From NCBI RefSeq assembly GCF_011758565.1, contig NZ_JAAMOX010000001.1:248001-312000 (forward strand): a stretch of 64,000 nt of DNA. Direction: 5' to 3'. The notes under the pieces were generated by a model. It was given only the letters and a program-made list of their open reading frames with translations. It was not told the origin of the DNA and made no database searches. The DNA comes from Lysinibacter cavernae (GTDB lineage Bacteria; Actinomycetota; Actinomycetes; Actinomycetales; Microbacteriaceae). The translations under genes were made by a program, and so were the position numbers. Position 1 is the stretch's first letter; each line of letters begins with the position of its first letter. Below are positions 17,841-26,416 of this stretch, piece by piece.

Positions 17841-18764
17841 TCATTCAGGGATTTGTTCCTGCGTCTGCAGGGTGTCTTGGCAGTCGCATCCGCGATATCG
17901 AACGGCCGGGTAGTAGCTGACGCGTCGAGTTGTTGCGCTGAGCACGGCCATACGGCCTGCGAGCGGATGCTGCGCCGTTGGGGTTTGCTTCGACCTGGTG
18001 TGATCGTGTGTGCCTGCCTTGCGTCGCCGCGCTTTTGTGTGCGTGGCACGTCGCCACGCCCCCAAGTCGGCGGCTAACCCGGCAAAGGCGAGCGCCTCGA
18101 TCTCGGGCGTGTGAGTTGGCGCACGAAGCCTGTGGGCCTGCGTTGCAATTGCTGGCCATGCGCTGTCTCGTTCTCGATGGAGGAGCTCAGGGCAGAGCAG
18201 GCATCCGCCCGCCGGCAGCGGAACGATAGGCCCCCATCTGACCGAGTGATCCGAAAATACCAGTGCCGTGTGCGGTTGATCGTTGCTCTGCCACGGCTGG
18301 AAATGGTGGGGCAGCGCAACGTAGTCGGCGATGACAAGCCCGAGTGGAAACGTGTTTGGCCCTGCAACGCGTGATCGAGTCGACAACTTCTCGAACCCAA
18401 CGGTGTACAGGAGTGAAGCGAGGAGGTCCTTGCTCGCCGACTCCTGATGTGCCTCGGCTGGCCATCGAAGGTCAACCGGATGAGGCACCGCACGCTCGCT
18501 CTGCGGCGGTCTCGGAGTCGAATCGCTGAGGAGAACCGCTCGAAGCCCCTGCAGGAGCTCACGTGCGCGCTCAGGCTCGATGCCAGCTGCTGCTGCGAAA
18601 TGCTCGAGCGTACCGACGCTCATTCCGCGAGTGAGTAAACTGACAAACCGCTCGTCGTTGTGGGTGACGTTTGTCAGCACTGCCCGTGGCTCGTCAACGC
18701 CGAACTGGAGGGTGAACGGGTCCCTCCACACCGGCCAGTACGTTGGATCAATGTGTAGCGTCAT
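17841..18764 (-). CDS. Cyclodehydratase (ThiF/E1)-like protein, orphan
   Basis: 307 aa. The pattern CLLC at 188-191 followed by ELLHRERDSAWP (193-204) matches the actinobacterial family annotated as bacteriocin cyclodehydratase or ThiF-like protein, whose typical form is CxxC(L) then hR..DpaWP. A second cysteine pair, CDC at 293-295, is near the C-terminus, so a four-cysteine zinc site is likely. No YcaO protein, dehydrogenase or precursor peptide is nearby, and the N-terminal residues 1-80 look like a leader-binding winged-helix domain. A similar protein is, as I recall, conserved beside uvrD2 in other actinobacteria (Rv3196 region), which suggests a housekeeping use of the fold. Function unknown. 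Confidence 0.72.
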   Translation of the reverse strand: MTLHIDPTYWPVWRDPFTLQFGVDEPRAVLTNVTHNDERFVSLLTRGMSVGTLEHFAAAAGIEPERARELLQGLRAVLLSDSTPRPPQSERAVPHPVDLRWPAEAHQESASKDLLASLLYTVGFEKLSTRSRVAGPNTFPLGLVIADYVALPHHFQPWQSNDQPHTALVFSDHSVRWGPIVPLPAGGCLLCPELLHRERDSAWPAIATQAHRLRAPTHTPEIEALAFAGLAADLGAWRRATHTKARRRKAGTHDHTRSKQTPTAQHPLAGRMAVLSATTRRVSYYPAVRYRGCDCQDTLQTQEQIPE

Positions 18765-18793
18765 GGCACGAGCATGCCAAAAAACGCTGAAAC

Positions 18794-18836
18794 GGCGCAG
18801 AAGCTATCCCCAGATCTGAATCTGGTGCTCTGCGCC
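18794..18836 (-). terminator. Stem-loop terminator of the zincin gene
   Basis: GGCGCAGA (18794-18801) pairs with 18829-18836, enclosing a second helix CCAGAT/ATCTGG (18810-18815 with 18820-18825). It lies just downstream of the minus-strand gene ending at 18893. Confidence 0.6.
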
Positions 18837-18892
18837 GCCGTTGCGAAGCGCCTCGTCTTGCGATTCTTCGATGAAGCGGTCCAACCCGATCC

Positions 18893-20362
18893 CTAGACCG
18901 GACGGGGGTCGTCTCCGCCGTCAGGTGTCCCGTTTGCGGCATCCGGGTTCTGGTCGTCAACGATGCCACCACGGTCATTCTCAACGGGACGGTCTGACGA
19001 GTCATCCGACAGGAGCTGCGCAAGCGCCTGATCGAACTCTGACTCGGCGTCATCAGTTGGAGCCCCTTCAATGAGCCCGAGACGCGCGAGCAGCAACTCG
19101 GGAGCATCAATTTCGTCGCTTGTTGGCAGGATATCTGGGTGGTCCCAGAGGTTGTCGCGTGCCTCGGCACCGCCGACCTCGGCGACCCTCCGCCACATCG
19201 TCGCGGCTTCACGGAGCCGGCGGGGACGAAGCTCAAGACCGACGAGGGTCGAGAACGCGGATTCGGCCGGCCCGCCCGTTGCCCTTCTGCGGCGAACGGT
19301 CTCAGCGATTGCGTCAGCCTTTGGCAAGCGGCGGGTCGCATCGGCGGTGACAACGTCTACCCACCCTTCGATGAGGGCGAGCATGCTTTCGAGGCGGGCG
19401 TGGGCGGAGAGTTGGGCGTCCGTTTTTGCCGGGATGAACGCACCCGTGGTGAGCGCCTGACGCAGCTCCTCCGCGTTTGACGGATCGAACTCGCTCGCAA
19501 ATTCCTCGAGGCGTGACATGTCGATGTGGATGCCACGCGCATACTCGGTGATTGCGCTAATGAGGTGCAGCCGGAGCCACTTCGCGTGACGGAACAACCT
19601 CGCGTGCGCCAGCTCACGAACCGCGAGGTACAGGCGCACCTGGTCGATTGGGATGTCGAGCCCGTCGCCAAACTCGGCAACGTTTTGTGGGAGCAGAGTC
19701 GCGATATCGTGTTCAACGAGTGGGATCCCGATGTCACCACCGGACACGACCTCTTGCGAAAGCTGCCCAACAACCTGGCCGAGTTGCGTGGCGAAGAGAG
19801 CCCCACCGATGTTGCGGATGAGCTTGCTCGCGCCGCCAAGCGCGGCACGCATCTCTTCTGGGGCGTTTTCCTGCATCGCAGACGTCAGCGCGTTTGAGAT
19901 GCTGAGCGCGACCGGCTCAGCGAGTTGGCTCCAGGTCGGCATGGTGCGGGTGATCCACTCCGTTCGTGTGAGCAGACGCGGCGTCTCTGCCAACTCGGTG
20001 ATGTCGGTAGCTTCGCTAAGCCACAGGGCGGCGACGGCGAGCTCCTGATCAAATGCGGTGCGTTCGGCATCCGTCACTTCAAGGGTCTTCGGCTGGGCGA
20101 TTGCTTTTGCATTGTTGATCGAGAGAGACCAGTCAATGCCGTCACCCTGCGCATTCATTGCCTGTTGGATGTTCGAAAACAGGGCAGCGATTGCGGCAGG
20201 GTCGTTCGGAAGGCCAGCGGCGTTGGCAAACTGGGCAGGATCAATTGCGATTCCATCTGGCAAGCCTTCGACCGGCTTGCCTGCGAGCAGGTCGCGAAGG
20301 ATGCGCTGGAACTCGTCGTCGGGCGTCTGGTCGTTGTCGCCGGTTGGGTCGTTGTCAGCCAT
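18893..20362 (-). CDS. Zincin-like metalloprotease-fold protein (DUF2342/TIGR03624 type), degenerate active site
   Basis: 489 aa, almost all helical. The motif that would be HExxH reads RELAH at 249-253 (VRELAHARLFRHAKWL), so the first His is Arg; this substitution is, to my knowledge, common in the family, whose catalytic status is uncertain. N- and C-termini are acidic and probably disordered. It belongs to the conserved actinobacterial trio with the PDZ-Lon protease and UPF0182 (Rv3195, Rv3194c and Rv3193c from memory). It is divergent from the PDZ-Lon gene; the 198-bp intergenic region carries a 7-4-7 inverted repeat. The ATG start follows a GAGG sequence. Confidence 0.85.
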   Translation of the reverse strand: MADNDPTGDNDQTPDDEFQRILRDLLAGKPVEGLPDGIAIDPAQFANAAGLPNDPAAIAALFSNIQQAMNAQGDGIDWSLSINNAKAIAQPKTLEVTDAERTAFDQELAVAALWLSEATDITELAETPRLLTRTEWITRTMPTWSQLAEPVALSISNALTSAMQENAPEEMRAALGGASKLIRNIGGALFATQLGQVVGQLSQEVVSGGDIGIPLVEHDIATLLPQNVAEFGDGLDIPIDQVRLYLAVRELAHARLFRHAKWLRLHLISAITEYARGIHIDMSRLEEFASEFDPSNAEELRQALTTGAFIPAKTDAQLSAHARLESMLALIEGWVDVVTADATRRLPKADAIAETVRRRRATGGPAESAFSTLVGLELRPRRLREAATMWRRVAEVGGAEARDNLWDHPDILPTSDEIDAPELLLARLGLIEGAPTDDAESEFDQALAQLLSDDSSDRPVENDRGGIVDDQNPDAANGTPDGGDDPRPV

Positions 20363-20411
20363 GGTGCAACCTCGCTTGCGTTGGTGGTGTTCGATTGGCC
20401 GTGTTGTGTGA

Positions 20412-20429
20412 GATCTGAGGTGTCAGATC
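20412..20429. promoter_or_regulatory. Inverted repeat between divergent protease genes
   Basis: GATCTGA-GGTG-TCAGATC is a perfect 7-4-7 palindrome placed 50 nt upstream of the zincin start and 132 nt upstream of the PDZ-Lon start. It could be an operator; no regulator is suggested. Confidence 0.35.
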
Positions 20430-20560
20430 AGGATGCTCACAGCCACACAACCTACGTTAACGCGAGTGTGCCCGGTTGAAGCTGAAAATGTTCTAGGCTG
20501 GGCCGGTTACGGTTGTGCTTGCGGCGAACAGGCCCTTGCAACCACGGAAGGAACGCGGCG

Positions 20561-21721
20561 ATGATCAACAATAACCCCGGTGAATTTGGGGAACACGGGA
20601 CGCCCGTTGTGCCATCCGTGCCCCTCACTCCTGAGGCCATCAGGCAACGGAAGCGCCGCCGCGTCGCAACTGCCGCTCTGGTGGTCGCCGCGCTCTCGAT
20701 CGGCACGCTTGCCCTGCTGCCGTCTCCCTACGTCATTGAGCAGCCTGGCCCCGTGTACAACACGCTCGGCACGGTAACCATCGACGAGAAGCAAGAGCCC
20801 ATGATCAAGATCGAGGGGGCGCCGACCCACAAAACCACGGGTGAGCTTAACCTGCTGACAGTCTCGATGATCGGAAACCCTGACCAATCGGCAAGTTGGT
20901 TATCCATCGGCCTCGCCTGGTTTGACCCCGCAAAAACCGTTGTGCCGATTGAGGCCGTATTTCCGCCAAACGTCACCACCAAACAGCGGAACGAAGAAAA
21001 CCAAGTGCTCATGGAGGACTCGCAGCAGACCGCTATTGCAGCATCCCTGACCGCCCAAAAAATTGATTTCATCTCACACCTGACGGTTGGCTCGATTGCC
21101 GACAAGATGCCGGCAAAGGACGTGCTTGAGGTCGGCGACATCATCACGAGCGCGAACGGAACTCCGGTGACGGATGCCGACCAGCTCCGTTCAATCATCG
21201 ACAGCAACGGCACCGAAAATCCGGTTGAACTGACGATTGAACGCGACGGTGAAGCCAAATCCGTTTCGCTTACACCCGTCGAAATTTCGTCGAATACCGG
21301 ACAGACTGCGGTGGTCATTGGCATTGGCCTTATGACGCAGTACGAGTTCCCAATTGACGTCACTATTCAGCTTGACCGGGTTGGCGGACCAAGCGCTGGC
21401 ATGATGTTCGCTCTCGGCATTACCGACAAGATGACCGAGGGAGATCTGGCCGGCGGCGAGAATATCTCGGGCACAGGAACGATCTCCGCTGATGGAACCG
21501 TTGGTGCCATTGGGGGAGCCCGCCAGAAGGTATTTGCAGCCGCATCTGCCGGATCCACGGTGTTTTTGCTTCCAGCAGGCAACTGTCCTGATCTTGGAAC
21601 CGGACTACCGAAGGGCATTGAGGTGTTCCCCGTTGAGACCCTTAACGATTCGCTTGCCATCCTGGATGCCGTAAGCAGCAAGTCCGATATGGGCACCTTC
21701 GACCGCTGCCCAGTCGGCTGA
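20561..21721 (+). CDS. PDZ domain-containing Lon-like serine protease (YlbL family)
   Basis: 386 aa from ATG 20561, which has a GGAAGGA ribosome binding site 8 nt upstream; the in-frame start at 20513 lacks one. After a cytoplasmic basic stretch a single membrane span (about 35-52) anchors the protein, followed by an extracytoplasmic region, a PDZ domain (about 175-235) and a Lon-type catalytic domain. The Ser-Lys dyad is visible: Ser278 in GGPSAGM and Lys323 in GGARQKV, 45 residues apart as in Lon. It likely degrades misfolded envelope proteins. It precedes UPF0182 by 61 nt and is divergent from the zincin gene, a conserved actinobacterial arrangement. Confidence 0.92.
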   Translation: MINNNPGEFGEHGTPVVPSVPLTPEAIRQRKRRRVATAALVVAALSIGTLALLPSPYVIEQPGPVYNTLGTVTIDEKQEPMIKIEGAPTHKTTGELNLLTVSMIGNPDQSASWLSIGLAWFDPAKTVVPIEAVFPPNVTTKQRNEENQVLMEDSQQTAIAASLTAQKIDFISHLTVGSIADKMPAKDVLEVGDIITSANGTPVTDADQLRSIIDSNGTENPVELTIERDGEAKSVSLTPVEISSNTGQTAVVIGIGLMTQYEFPIDVTIQLDRVGGPSAGMMFALGITDKMTEGDLAGGENISGTGTISADGTVGAIGGARQKVFAAASAGSTVFLLPAGNCPDLGTGLPKGIEVFPVETLNDSLAILDAVSSKSDMGTFDRCPVG

Positions 21722-21782
21722 CGCTCAGGCGAAAGCAGGTAGAGTGGTTGCCTGACCGCTACTACCAATGAAGAGGCCTCAG

Positions 21783-24707
21783 TTGACTACTGCCGACGCT
21801 AGCCGCCCCGAGACCACCCGTAAGCGACGTTCACCGCTTGCGCTTACCGCCGTCATAGTGGGTGTGCTCATCGTGGCGTTCCTTGCCCTATCCGGTGTGT
21901 TCGCCGACGTGCTGTGGTTCCAACAGCTTGGCTTCTTCAACGTGATGGCGACCCAGTGGGTAGCCTCAATTGGGCTCTTCCTCGTTGGCTTCTTCGCCAT
22001 GGCGATCCCGGTGTACCTCGCCATTGAGCTGAGCTACCGCAAGCGCCCCGTCTACGCAAAGCTCAACGCCCAGCTTGACAGATACCAAGAGGTTATTGAG
22101 CCGCTTCGCAAGCTTGCCTCGTTTGGTATCCCAATCGTCTTTGGTATCTTCGCCGGCCTGTCCTCGGCAACGCGCTGGGAAACCGTGCTTACCTGGATCA
22201 ACCGCACCCCGATGGGAACAACGGACCCCCAATTTGGCCTCGACGTTTCGTTTTACATTTTTGAGCTGCCGTTCTACCGGGGCGTTGTTGCCTTCGCATC
22301 GGCCGTTATCCTCATCTGCCTGATCGTTTCTGTTGCGACTTCATACCTGTACGGCGGCATCTCGCTCACGGGTCGAGACTTCCGCGTATCAAAGAGCGCG
22401 CGCATCCAGGTAGCTGTTCTTGCCGCTATCTACCTCCTGCTCCAGGGTGTGAGCTTCTGGCTCGACCAGTTCGCGACCCTGACCGGCAGCAGCGGACTCA
22501 TCACCGGTGCCGGCTACACAGAAGTGCATGCAACGATTCCGAGCAAGGCCATCATGGCCGGCATCGCTGTGCTTGTCGCCATCCTCTTCATCGTGACGGC
22601 CGTCAACGGTCGCTGGCGCCTCCCCATCGTTGGAACGGCGCTCCTCATTGTGAGCAGCCTCGTCATCGGCAACCTCTACCCGTGGATCGTTCAGCGATTC
22701 CAGGTGCAGCCAAGCGAGAAGTCGCTTGAGGAACCGTACATCCAGCGCAACATCGACAGCACTCGCGATGCCTACGGCCTCGCAAACGTTGAGGTTGAGC
22801 CCTACGATGCCATCACCACGGCCGAGCCTGGCGCCCTGCGCAACGATGCCGTGACAACCGCAAACATCCGCATCATTGACCCATCAGTGGTTTCGCCAAC
22901 GGTTCGTCAGCTTGAGCAGATCAAGCCCTACTACCAGTTCTCAGATCGCCTCGACGTTGACCGCTACGAAATCGACGGAGCCGTCCAGGACGCCGTCGTT
23001 GGTGTGCGTGAAGTCAACGTGGCAAACCAAGAGGGTTGGTACAACCAGACGCTCGTCTACACCCACGGCTACGGCCTTGTTGCCGCCTACGGTAACCAAC
23101 GTTCGGCAGACGGCCTGCCGGTCTTCATGGAGTCGGGCATCCCGACCAGTGGAAAGCTTGGCGAATTCCAGCCCCGCGTGTACTTCGGTGAAAACTCACC
23201 GTCGTACTCCATCGTTGGCGGTTCGGGCGATAAAGACATCGAGATGGACTACCCAGCCGGCGAAGACGGCGAGAGCCAGACCCGTACCACCTTCGACGGT
23301 GACGGCGGGCCAAAGCTTGATAACTTCTTCAAGCGTCTTGTGTACGCACTGAAGTTCCAGTCAGAGCAGATTGTGCTCTCAGAGGCAGTGACCGACGACT
23401 CGCAGATTCTCTACGACCGCGACCCGCTCACCCGTGTACAGAAAGCTGCACCGTACCTCACGCTCGATTCCGACCCGTACTCGTCGGTTGTTGACGGAAA
23501 ACTGGTCTGGATCGTTGACGGCTACACCACCTCGGCGAACTACCCCTACTCAAAGATCGAGGGACTGAGCGACCTCATCGCTGACAGCGACACGTCACGG
23601 CGTGCCCTTGCCTTCGACGACATCAACTACATCCGCAACTCGGTCAAGGCAACGGTTGATGCCTACGACGGTTCAGTAACCCTGTACCAGTGGGATAAAG
23701 AAGACCCGATCCTCCAGACCTGGATGAAGGTCTTCCCCGACAGCATCAAGCCTGTTTCCGAGATGAGTGCCGACCTGCTTGCGCACGTTCGTTACCCTGC
23801 CGACCTCTTCAAGGTGCAGCGCGCGGTGCTTGGTGAGTACCACGTGACCGACGCGGGCGCCTTCTACTCGCAAGAGGATGCCTGGCGCACGCCGAACGAC
23901 CCAGTTTCGAAGAGCAGCGAAGACGTACTGCAGCCGCCGTACTACCTCACGCTGTCGCCAGGTAAGGATGCCGACCCGACGTACTCGATCTACTCGACGT
24001 ATATCCCGCTGGCAACAGGAAGCACCACGCGTAACGTGCTCACCGGTTACTTGACCGCTGACTCGAATGCCGGCTCCGAAAAGGGCAAGGTTGCCGACAG
24101 CTACGGAACGTTGAAGCTCCTGACCCTGCCGAAGGGCGATACGATCCCCGGTCCTGGACAGGTGCAGAACAACTTCACAACCGACAACCAGGTCTCCCAG
24201 GTGCTTAACATCCTGAGCAACGGTGGCCAGACCACCGTGATCAACGGAAACCTGCTTACCCTGCCTGTTGGTGGCGGTCTGCTCTACGTGCAGCCCGTAT
24301 ACGTGAAGTCACAGGCCGAGACAAGCTACCCGGTGCTGCAGAAGGTACTTGTTGCCTTCGGCGACAAGATCGCGTTTGAGGACACCCTCGACCAGGCGCT
24401 CGACAAGCTGTTTGGCGGAGACTCCGGTGCGAGTGCCGGTGACACGGATGTTCCCGGAAACGGTGACACTGAAACACCGACCGAAACCCCGACGGACACC
24501 CCAACCGACGGTGCGACACCGGCACCAACGACCCCGTCCGACTCCGGCTCGTCAGGCGACAGCGCGCTCGACACCGCGCTGAAGGACATGCAGCAGGCCA
24601 TCACTGACCGTGATGCAGCTCGCGCAAAGGGCGACTGGACCGCTTTTGGTGAAGCTGATGCCCGCCTCACGGACGCGCTCAAGCGTGCGCTTGAGGCAAG
24701 CAAATAA
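21783..24707 (+). CDS. UPF0182 family large membrane protein
   Basis: 974 aa from a TTG at 21783. I prefer this start because GAAGAGG (21770-21776) then serves as ribosome binding site 6 nt upstream; the in-frame ATG at 21768 would overlap that site. About seven membrane spans occupy the first 310 residues, followed by a large extracytoplasmic domain and a disordered C-terminal stretch rich in Thr/Pro/Asp (around 885-925) before a final helix. UPF0182 proteins are nearly universal in actinobacteria and of unknown biochemical function. The partnership with a membrane PDZ-Lon protease suggests an envelope quality-control or secretion role, which is inference. It ends at a strong terminator. Confidence 0.93.
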   Translation: MTTADASRPETTRKRRSPLALTAVIVGVLIVAFLALSGVFADVLWFQQLGFFNVMATQWVASIGLFLVGFFAMAIPVYLAIELSYRKRPVYAKLNAQLDRYQEVIEPLRKLASFGIPIVFGIFAGLSSATRWETVLTWINRTPMGTTDPQFGLDVSFYIFELPFYRGVVAFASAVILICLIVSVATSYLYGGISLTGRDFRVSKSARIQVAVLAAIYLLLQGVSFWLDQFATLTGSSGLITGAGYTEVHATIPSKAIMAGIAVLVAILFIVTAVNGRWRLPIVGTALLIVSSLVIGNLYPWIVQRFQVQPSEKSLEEPYIQRNIDSTRDAYGLANVEVEPYDAITTAEPGALRNDAVTTANIRIIDPSVVSPTVRQLEQIKPYYQFSDRLDVDRYEIDGAVQDAVVGVREVNVANQEGWYNQTLVYTHGYGLVAAYGNQRSADGLPVFMESGIPTSGKLGEFQPRVYFGENSPSYSIVGGSGDKDIEMDYPAGEDGESQTRTTFDGDGGPKLDNFFKRLVYALKFQSEQIVLSEAVTDDSQILYDRDPLTRVQKAAPYLTLDSDPYSSVVDGKLVWIVDGYTTSANYPYSKIEGLSDLIADSDTSRRALAFDDINYIRNSVKATVDAYDGSVTLYQWDKEDPILQTWMKVFPDSIKPVSEMSADLLAHVRYPADLFKVQRAVLGEYHVTDAGAFYSQEDAWRTPNDPVSKSSEDVLQPPYYLTLSPGKDADPTYSIYSTYIPLATGSTTRNVLTGYLTADSNAGSEKGKVADSYGTLKLLTLPKGDTIPGPGQVQNNFTTDNQVSQVLNILSNGGQTTVINGNLLTLPVGGGLLYVQPVYVKSQAETSYPVLQKVLVAFGDKIAFEDTLDQALDKLFGGDSGASAGDTDVPGNGDTETPTETPTDTPTDGATPAPTTPSDSGSSGDSALDTALKDMQQAITDRDAARAKGDWTAFGEADARLTDALKRALEASK

Positions 24708-24724
24708 CCAACGATTCATAGCAG

Positions 24725-24760
24725 GTACGGGGCGCTCCACTTCGGTGGGGCGCCCCGTAC
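24725..24760 (+). terminator. Rho-independent terminator after the UPF0182 gene
   Basis: A 16-bp stem (24725-24740 with 24745-24760, one G-T wobble) closes on a TTCG tetraloop and is followed by TCGTTT. Confidence 0.88.
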
Positions 24761-24786
24761 TCGTTTGGCCATGAAATGGTGGTAGC

Positions 24787-24923
24787 ATTCTTCAAGCGAA
24801 GGGGAGTATCCCGGTTCACCGCAGTCGTCAATACGGCCCACAACCAAGACGTGGGTCCGGATGCGGAGCAGCAGTTCATCTGTTGGGGAGAGACTTTCGA
24901 TGTGTCTGCGTACCCTCTGGGGC
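24787..24923 (+). ncRNA. yybP-ykoY Mn2+ riboswitch upstream of terC
   Basis: The 5' element GAAGGGGAGTAT at 24798-24809 and the 3' element GGGGAGAGACTTTCG at 24886-24900 are the two conserved loop sequences of the yybP-ykoY aptamer, with the actinobacterial-type GTCGTCA (24824-24830) between them. In known examples Mn2+ bridges the two loops and switches on Mn exporter genes. The downstream gene encodes a TerC-family protein, a classic target. The ribosome binding site AGGAAA (24941-24946) lies just after the aptamer and could be the controlled site. Boundaries are approximate. Confidence 0.85.
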
Positions 24924-24951
24924 GCCCTACCGTATCGAATAGGAAACTTCT

Positions 24952-25962
24952 GTGAACACTGCGTTACCCCTGGCGTTTGAAATCATCTCGATGGTGGTTC
25001 TCGTCATTATCTTGGTCGTTGACCTCGCCCTCGTGGCGAAGCGCCCGCACATCCCGTCGATGCGCGAGGCAAGCCTCTGGGTCGGCTTCTACGTGGCGCT
25101 CGCGCTCATCTTTGCCGGCCTCATGTTCTGGATCGGGGATGCCCAGCACGGCGCCGAGTTCCTCGCTGGCTGGCTCACGGAATACAGCCTGAGCATCGAC
25201 AACCTTTTTGTGTTTGTCATCATCATGAGCCGCTTCGCCGTTCCGAAGAAGTTCCAGCAAGAAGTGCTCATGATCGGCATCATCCTTGCCCTCGTGCTGC
25301 GCGGAATCTTCATCATTGTTGGCGTGCAGATCATCGAAAACTTCAGCGCGATCTTCTACATCTTTGGCGCGTTCCTTGTGTACACCGCGTGGAAGCAGGT
25401 TATGCCTGAGAACCACGAAGACGAAGGCAAAGAGAACTTCATGGTTCGGGGCCTGCGCAAGCGCATCAACCTCACCGACGAATTCCACGGCACCAAGTTC
25501 CGCACGGTGATCGACGGCAAGAAGTACTGGACGCCGATGCTCATCGTGTTCATCGCGATTGGCACAACGGACTTGCTGTTCGCTATTGACTCGATTCCAG
25601 CCATCTTCGGAATCACGCAGAGCGCCTTCATCGTGTTCACTGCAAACGTCTTTGCCCTGATGGGCCTTCGCCAGCTGTACTTCCTACTTGGTGGACTGCT
25701 CGACCGCCTCATCTACCTCAAGTACGGCATCGCGGCCATCCTTGGCTTCATCGGTGTGAAGCTCGTGCTGCACGCCATGCACGTCAACGAACTGCCATTT
25801 GTCAACGGCGGAGAGCCCATCGAGTGGGCCCCCGAGATCAGCACTTGGACGTCTCTTGGCGTCATCATCGCGGCAATGGCCATTGCTACGATCGCGAGCC
25901 TCATCAAGGTGAGCCGCGACAGCAAAAAGGGCGGGGAGCACCTGCACCTCGGCAGCGAGTAG
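24952..25962 (+). CDS. terC: TerC-family integral membrane protein, probable Mn2+ exporter
   Basis: 336 aa, GTG start with AGGAAA 5 nt upstream. Eight to nine membrane spans; the two family motifs are present, LSIDNLFVFV (about 81-90) and LLFAIDSIPAI (about 206-216), whose acidic and Asn residues lie in the membrane and are thought to bind metal. Relatives (Alx, MntP-linked TerC, B. subtilis MeeF/MeeY) export or load Mn2+ for secreted metalloenzymes. The yybP-ykoY riboswitch in its leader strongly supports induction by excess manganese. It is transcribed alone. Confidence 0.93.
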   Translation: MNTALPLAFEIISMVVLVIILVVDLALVAKRPHIPSMREASLWVGFYVALALIFAGLMFWIGDAQHGAEFLAGWLTEYSLSIDNLFVFVIIMSRFAVPKKFQQEVLMIGIILALVLRGIFIIVGVQIIENFSAIFYIFGAFLVYTAWKQVMPENHEDEGKENFMVRGLRKRINLTDEFHGTKFRTVIDGKKYWTPMLIVFIAIGTTDLLFAIDSIPAIFGITQSAFIVFTANVFALMGLRQLYFLLGGLLDRLIYLKYGIAAILGFIGVKLVLHAMHVNELPFVNGGEPIEWAPEISTWTSLGVIIAAMAIATIASLIKVSRDSKKGGEHLHLGSE

Positions 25963-26020
25963 GGACGGCGGGGCCGGGCTTCGGCGCGCGGCACGCCAGG
26001 CCCCCTCAGCCACGCATCCG

Positions 26021-26070
26021 GTAGGCAGAATCCGACACCAACCAAGCGTTTTGTGTCGGATTTTGTCTAC
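26021..26070. terminator. Long stem-loop after terC
   Basis: An 18-bp stem (26021-26038 with 26053-26070, two G-T wobbles) with a 14-nt loop. It lies 59 nt beyond the terC stop and overlaps the 5' end of the DUF559 remnant. It could terminate terC, or reflect repeat insertion; no clear T-run follows. Confidence 0.5.
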
Positions 26071-26359
26071 CCAGCGACTGCCGGAGCCCGAGCTGAACGT
26101 CAACATCGTCGACCAACGAGGAAGATGGGTAGCCAGCGTGGACATGTACTTTCCAGAATTCGATGTCATCGTGGAATATGACGGCGATCAGCACCGGACA
26201 CCAACTCGGCAGTATGAGCGCGACGCGCAATGACTCGAACAACTCACCAAGACAAGCTGCCGTGTGCTGCGCGTTCGTGCTCGCGGACTCTGGCAAGACC
26301 AAATCGGCACGGCCGGGCGCATCCGCAGGGCACGTGTTGCCGCCGGCCGGAGATCATAG
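26051..26359 (+). pseudogene. DUF559/VSR-like endonuclease remnant
   Basis: The frame encodes LPEPELNV..VASVDMYFPEF and VEYDGDQHRTPTRQYERD, the conserved half of the DUF559 (very-short-patch-repair-like) nuclease family, whose EYDG acidic cluster belongs to the catalytic core. An in-frame TGA at 26231-26233 interrupts it; beyond the stop the same frame continues with the expected tail (LEQLTKTSCRVLRVRARGLWQ) to a TAG at 26357-26359. The N-terminal half of a normal ~300-residue protein is missing, replaced by the stem-loop at 26021-26070. Hence a truncated gene with a nonsense mutation. Confidence 0.78.
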
Positions 26360-26416
26360 CGCCAATGCGACACTGAGCCCACACATTACCGTCCGTTTGA
26401 ACCAAATCGAGGGATG

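Noticed and set aside
15637-17844. 735-codon open frame on the minus strand opposite nudC and uvrD2
   Set aside because: It is an antisense shadow of two clearly recognisable genes, has Arg/His/Ser-rich composition without domains, and results from GC-skewed codon positions.
17841-18764. RiPP (TOMM) biosynthetic cluster
   Set aside because: Only a cyclodehydratase-like protein is present; no YcaO, dehydrogenase, precursor or exporter is in the neighbourhood.
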